A stretch of DNA of 64,000 bases, taken from the NCBI RefSeq assembly GCF_014042165.1, contig NZ_JACDZE010000002.1, positions 186,001 through 250,000 on the forward strand, given 5' to 3'. The notes under the pieces were generated by a model, which did not search any database, was not told where the DNA came from, and saw nothing but the letters and a program-made list of their open reading frames with translations. Position 1 is the first letter of the stretch, and the number at the start of each line of letters is the position of its first letter. A program made the position numbers and the translations under genes. Origin of the DNA: Moheibacter lacus (lineage in GTDB: Bacteria; Bacteroidota; Bacteroidia; Flavobacteriales; Weeksellaceae). This document shows positions 61,893-64,000 of the stretch, in pieces.

Positions 61893-63662
61893 ATGAATCT
61901 CAAACAAAAAACAGCAGAAATCCTTTCCAACTCTATTTCCGAAATTTTTAACTATGTTCCGGAACGGCTTGAGATTCAAAATACCCGAAAGGAATTTGAC
62001 GGCCAATACACATTGGTTACTTTTCCGCTGATCAAAGAACTCAAAAAGAGTCCGGAAGAAATAGGAAGTACCATCGGAAATCATTTAAAAGACCAAGGCA
62101 TCATCATCGATTTTAATGTCGTAAAAGGCTTTTTGAATTTGGATTTCCCCAAATACTTTTGGTTGGAAAATTTAGAAGAAAATGCAAAGAATCCTGAATT
62201 TGGTTTTATAAAATCGAATTCAAATTCTAAATCGGTAATGGTGGAATATTCCTCTCCCAACACCAATAAACCGATTCACCTCGGGCACATCCGAAACAAT
62301 TTGTTGGGCTATTCGGTTGCGGAAATCAATAAAGCGGCCGGAAACAAAGTCCAAAAAATCCAAATCATCAATGACCGGGGAATTCATATCTGCAAATCGA
62401 TGATCGCTTGGGAAAAATTCGGAAACAGTGAAACGCCTGAAACTTCAGGGTTAAAAGGCGATCATTTGGTGGGGAAATACTATGTCGAATATGACAAACA
62501 TTACCGCGAAGAAATCAAAAAATTGGTCGCCGAAGGACAATCTGAAGAAGATGCAAAAAAGAATGCTCCTCTTTTTCTAGAAGCCCAAGAAATGCTCCGA
62601 AAATGGGAAACCGGAGATGAAAAGGTGCGTGAACTTTGGGCCAAAATGAACGGTTGGGTGTATGCCGGATTTGGTGAAACGTATAAAAGATTGGGTGTGG
62701 ATTTTGACCATGTTCAGTACGAAAGCAATACCTATTTATTAGGGAAAGATTTGATCCAAAAAGGATTGGATTCCGGCGTATTTTATCAAAAAGAAGATGG
62801 TTCGGTTTGGATTGATTTGACGGAAGACGGACTAGATGAAAAATTGGTTTTGCGTTCAGACGGAACTTCTGTTTACATGACGCAAGATTTGGGAACGGCA
62901 GTAGAAAGATTTGGAACATTTGACATCGATAAATTAATCTATGTCGTTGGAAATGAACAAGATTACCATTTTAAAGTCTTGTTTCTCATTCTCCAAAAAT
63001 TGGGATACAAATGGGCAGATCAATTGGAACATCTTTCCTATGGAATGGTCAATTTGCCTGATGGAAAAATGAAATCTCGTGAAGGAACCGTCGTAGATGC
63101 AGATGAATTGATGGAAGATATGTTCCAAACGGCCAAAGAAATTTCGGCTGAATTGGGAAAACTCGAAGGCTATTCAGATGAAGAAAAAGACAAACTATAC
63201 GAAATCATAGGAATGGGCGCCTTGAAATATTATATTTTAAAGGTTGATCCAAAAAAAGGAATTCTATTTGACCCCAAAGAAAGTGTAGACTTCAATGGAA
63301 ATACAGGACCATTTATCCAGTATACATTTGCGCGAATTCAATCCATTTTAAGAAAAGAATCACCGAAAGCATTTGATTCTAAAGAATTTGAAATCAATGA
63401 ATCAGAAATTGAAATCATCCGACATTTGCATAATTTTGAAGAAACGATTCAAAAAGCAGCAGAAGAATTAAGCCCTGCTTTGATCGCCAATTATGTTTAT
63501 GATTTAGTTAAAATATTTAACTCTTTTTACCAGAATCATTCGGTTTTAAAAGCAGAAAATGATGATTTAAAGTCATTCAGACTTTCTCTTAGTCAATGGG
63601 TTGCAAAATCGATTGAAAATTCACTGTCATTATTGGGGATTGCTGCCCCTGAAAAAATGTAG
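61893..63662 (+). CDS. argS: arginyl-tRNA synthetase
   Basis: 589 residues, class I. N-terminal additional domain to about 110, HIGH motif as NKPIHLGHIRNN (H129-H132), KMSKS replaced by KMKSREGT near 392, then the DALR anticodon-binding domain (GPFIQYTFARIQSIL ... KSIENSLSLLGI). Ends ... APEKM. No promoter box identified upstream. Confidence 0.96.
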   Translation: MNLKQKTAEILSNSISEIFNYVPERLEIQNTRKEFDGQYTLVTFPLIKELKKSPEEIGSTIGNHLKDQGIIIDFNVVKGFLNLDFPKYFWLENLEENAKNPEFGFIKSNSNSKSVMVEYSSPNTNKPIHLGHIRNNLLGYSVAEINKAAGNKVQKIQIINDRGIHICKSMIAWEKFGNSETPETSGLKGDHLVGKYYVEYDKHYREEIKKLVAEGQSEEDAKKNAPLFLEAQEMLRKWETGDEKVRELWAKMNGWVYAGFGETYKRLGVDFDHVQYESNTYLLGKDLIQKGLDSGVFYQKEDGSVWIDLTEDGLDEKLVLRSDGTSVYMTQDLGTAVERFGTFDIDKLIYVVGNEQDYHFKVLFLILQKLGYKWADQLEHLSYGMVNLPDGKMKSREGTVVDADELMEDMFQTAKEISAELGKLEGYSDEEKDKLYEIIGMGALKYYILKVDPKKGILFDPKESVDFNGNTGPFIQYTFARIQSILRKESPKAFDSKEFEINESEIEIIRHLHNFEETIQKAAEELSPALIANYVYDLVKIFNSFYQNHSVLKAENDDLKSFRLSLSQWVAKSIENSLSLLGIAAPEKM

Positions 63663-63704
63663 GTTAATTTTATCTTAATATTTTTTTTATAAAAAATTAA
63701 TCCT

Positions 63705-63712
63705 TAAATTTG
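63705..63712 (+). promoter_or_regulatory. -7 box TAAATTTG of a candidate small RNA
   Basis: A TAnnTTTG match 42 bases after the argS stop and not positioned in front of any open frame. A transcript would start near 63717-63720. Confidence 0.45.
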
Positions 63713-63718
63713 TACACA

Positions 63719-63800
63719 TAAAAGCTTAATAGCTTTTTCATAGGTTTAGGTTGGTTAAGGTTAGCTCCTCATTCGTAAGAAAGAGGAGTTACTTTTTTTT
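63719..63800 (+). ncRNA. candidate small RNA between argS and aminopeptidase P
   Basis: About 80 bases from a -7 box to a terminator with no credible open frame. It contains a 5' hairpin AAAAGCT/AGCTTTT (63720-63737), a run with four GGTT words (63743-63763) and the terminator stem. I do not recognise an RNA family. An attenuated leader of the next gene is the alternative. Confidence 0.45.
63762..63800 (+). terminator. intrinsic terminator of the candidate small RNA
   Basis: TAGCTCCTC (63762-63770) pairs with GAGGAGTTA (63783-63791), one G-U pair and a 12-base loop, followed by eight T (63793-63800). Confidence 0.85.
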
Positions 63801-63836
63801 ATAAGGGTTTCCTTTTCCATTTTGCCTCAAGTTCGT

Positions 63837-63844
63837 TACATTTG
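63837..63844 (+). promoter_or_regulatory. -7 box TACATTTG for aminopeptidase P
   Basis: A TAnnTTTG match 19 bases before the ATG at 63864. Confidence 0.45.
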
Positions 63845-63863
63845 TTTTGCAAAAACAAATTTT

Positions 63864-64000
63864 ATGACGACAAAATACGAGCAAATTCCTTCTTCCTTAT
63901 TTATTGAAAACAGAAAGAAATTTGCAAATGCCATTCAACCCAAATCTCTCGCAGTATTCAATTCCAATGACATTTATCCAGTAAGTGCAGACAGCATGCT
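63864..64000 (+). CDS. Xaa-Pro aminopeptidase, N-terminal fragment (cut by window edge)
   Basis: 45 residues visible: MTTKYEQIPSSLFIENRKKF followed by AVFNSNDIYPVSADSM. This is the start of the aminopeptidase P N-terminal domain in flavobacteria (RKKF ... SLAVFNSNDIYP). The enzyme removes the first residue from peptides with proline second. The metal-binding domain lies to the right of the window, so the call rests on the N-domain only. Confidence 0.82.
   Translation, partial: MTTKYEQIPSSLFIENRKKFANAIQPKSLAVFNSNDIYPVSADSM

Noticed and set aside
63720-63738. The AAAAGCT/AGCTTTT hairpin as terminator of argS
   Set aside because: It lies downstream of a -7 box, has only two G-C pairs and fits better as the 5' hairpin of the candidate small RNA. 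A weak contribution to argS termination cannot be excluded.
1-64000. A defence, phage or secretion island
   Set aside because: I looked for integrases, transposases, toxin-antitoxin pairs, restriction genes and nuclease/helicase clusters and found none. Gene content and base composition look uniform and chromosomal.

Overview
The window is 64 kb of AT-rich chromosomal DNA from a member of the Bacteroidota, class Flavobacteriia. A Weeksellaceae-like relative is my guess, and the genus is not determined. The evidence is two secreted proteins with type IX secretion (T9SS) C-terminal sorting domains, -7 promoter boxes of the TAnnTTTG type, almost no Shine-Dalgarno sequences, flavobacterial gene families (DUF6452/DUF6048 beside rlmD, YqaE, two-N-domain NifU, S46 peptidase) and the conserved order rsfS-ftsH-LUD-cdsA-psd. 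I count about 62 protein genes, of which two are cut by the window edges (fahA on the left, an aminopeptidase P on the right). I see no rRNA, tRNA, CRISPR array, transposase, integrase or prophage gene.

Layout. 0-6 kb: fahA (partial), ung and mutS2 firing divergently from nearly touching promoters, then an S8 protease exported by T9SS. 6-14 kb (mostly minus strand): rlmD-DUF6452-DUF6048, an MgtC-type membrane protein, nicotinamidase, DUF2200, aldo/keto reductase, zinc alcohol dehydrogenase, phosphoesterase. 14-24 kb: truA coupled to an ABC exporter, small lipoprotein, M28 peptidase, YciO, YaaA, ankyrin protein, DbpA-like helicase, thioredoxin-like protein, BirA. 24-29 kb: rsfS-ftsH-LUD-cdsA-psd-His-rich lipoprotein (ribosome silencing, membrane proteolysis, phosphatidylethanolamine synthesis). 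29-36 kb: recR-glycosyltransferase, a sodium/solute symporter, gamma carbonic anhydrase, nifU and a second M28 peptidase. 36-46 kb: GH92 glycosidase with a methyltransferase, lipoprotein-yqaE-lipB, a second T9SS cargo protein, a DPP11-type S46 peptidase, a small Cys protein with a thermonuclease. 46-53 kb: GNAT, rpsU, symporter and racemase; a secreted unknown; speA with a deoxyhypusine synthase homologue. 53-64 kb: CLC channel, thioredoxin-like, nitronate monooxygenase, DUF2795, secA, SDR, yebC, argS, a candidate small RNA and the start of aminopeptidase P.

How it works together. Most of the window is housekeeping (repair, tRNA and rRNA modification, protein export, lipids, cofactors). A second theme is growth on external protein: the T9SS S8 protease, DPP11, two M28 aminopeptidases, aminopeptidase P and tyrosine breakdown through fahA form a plausible peptide-scavenging set. 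The arginine decarboxylase/DHS pair points to polyamine metabolism.

I did not find a convincing new multi-gene system. The observations I rate highest are regulatory. Six genes have a -7 box only 4-5 bases before the start codon, which suggests leaderless mRNAs, while a second class has a 16-28 base leader. A short transcription unit with a strong terminator at 63705-63800 looks like an unassigned small RNA. The rpsU reading frame has no ATG at all. A perfect terminator is embedded in the 5' end of a peptidase gene. Several degenerate palindromic elements sit between genes. Promoter calls rest on motif matching only.
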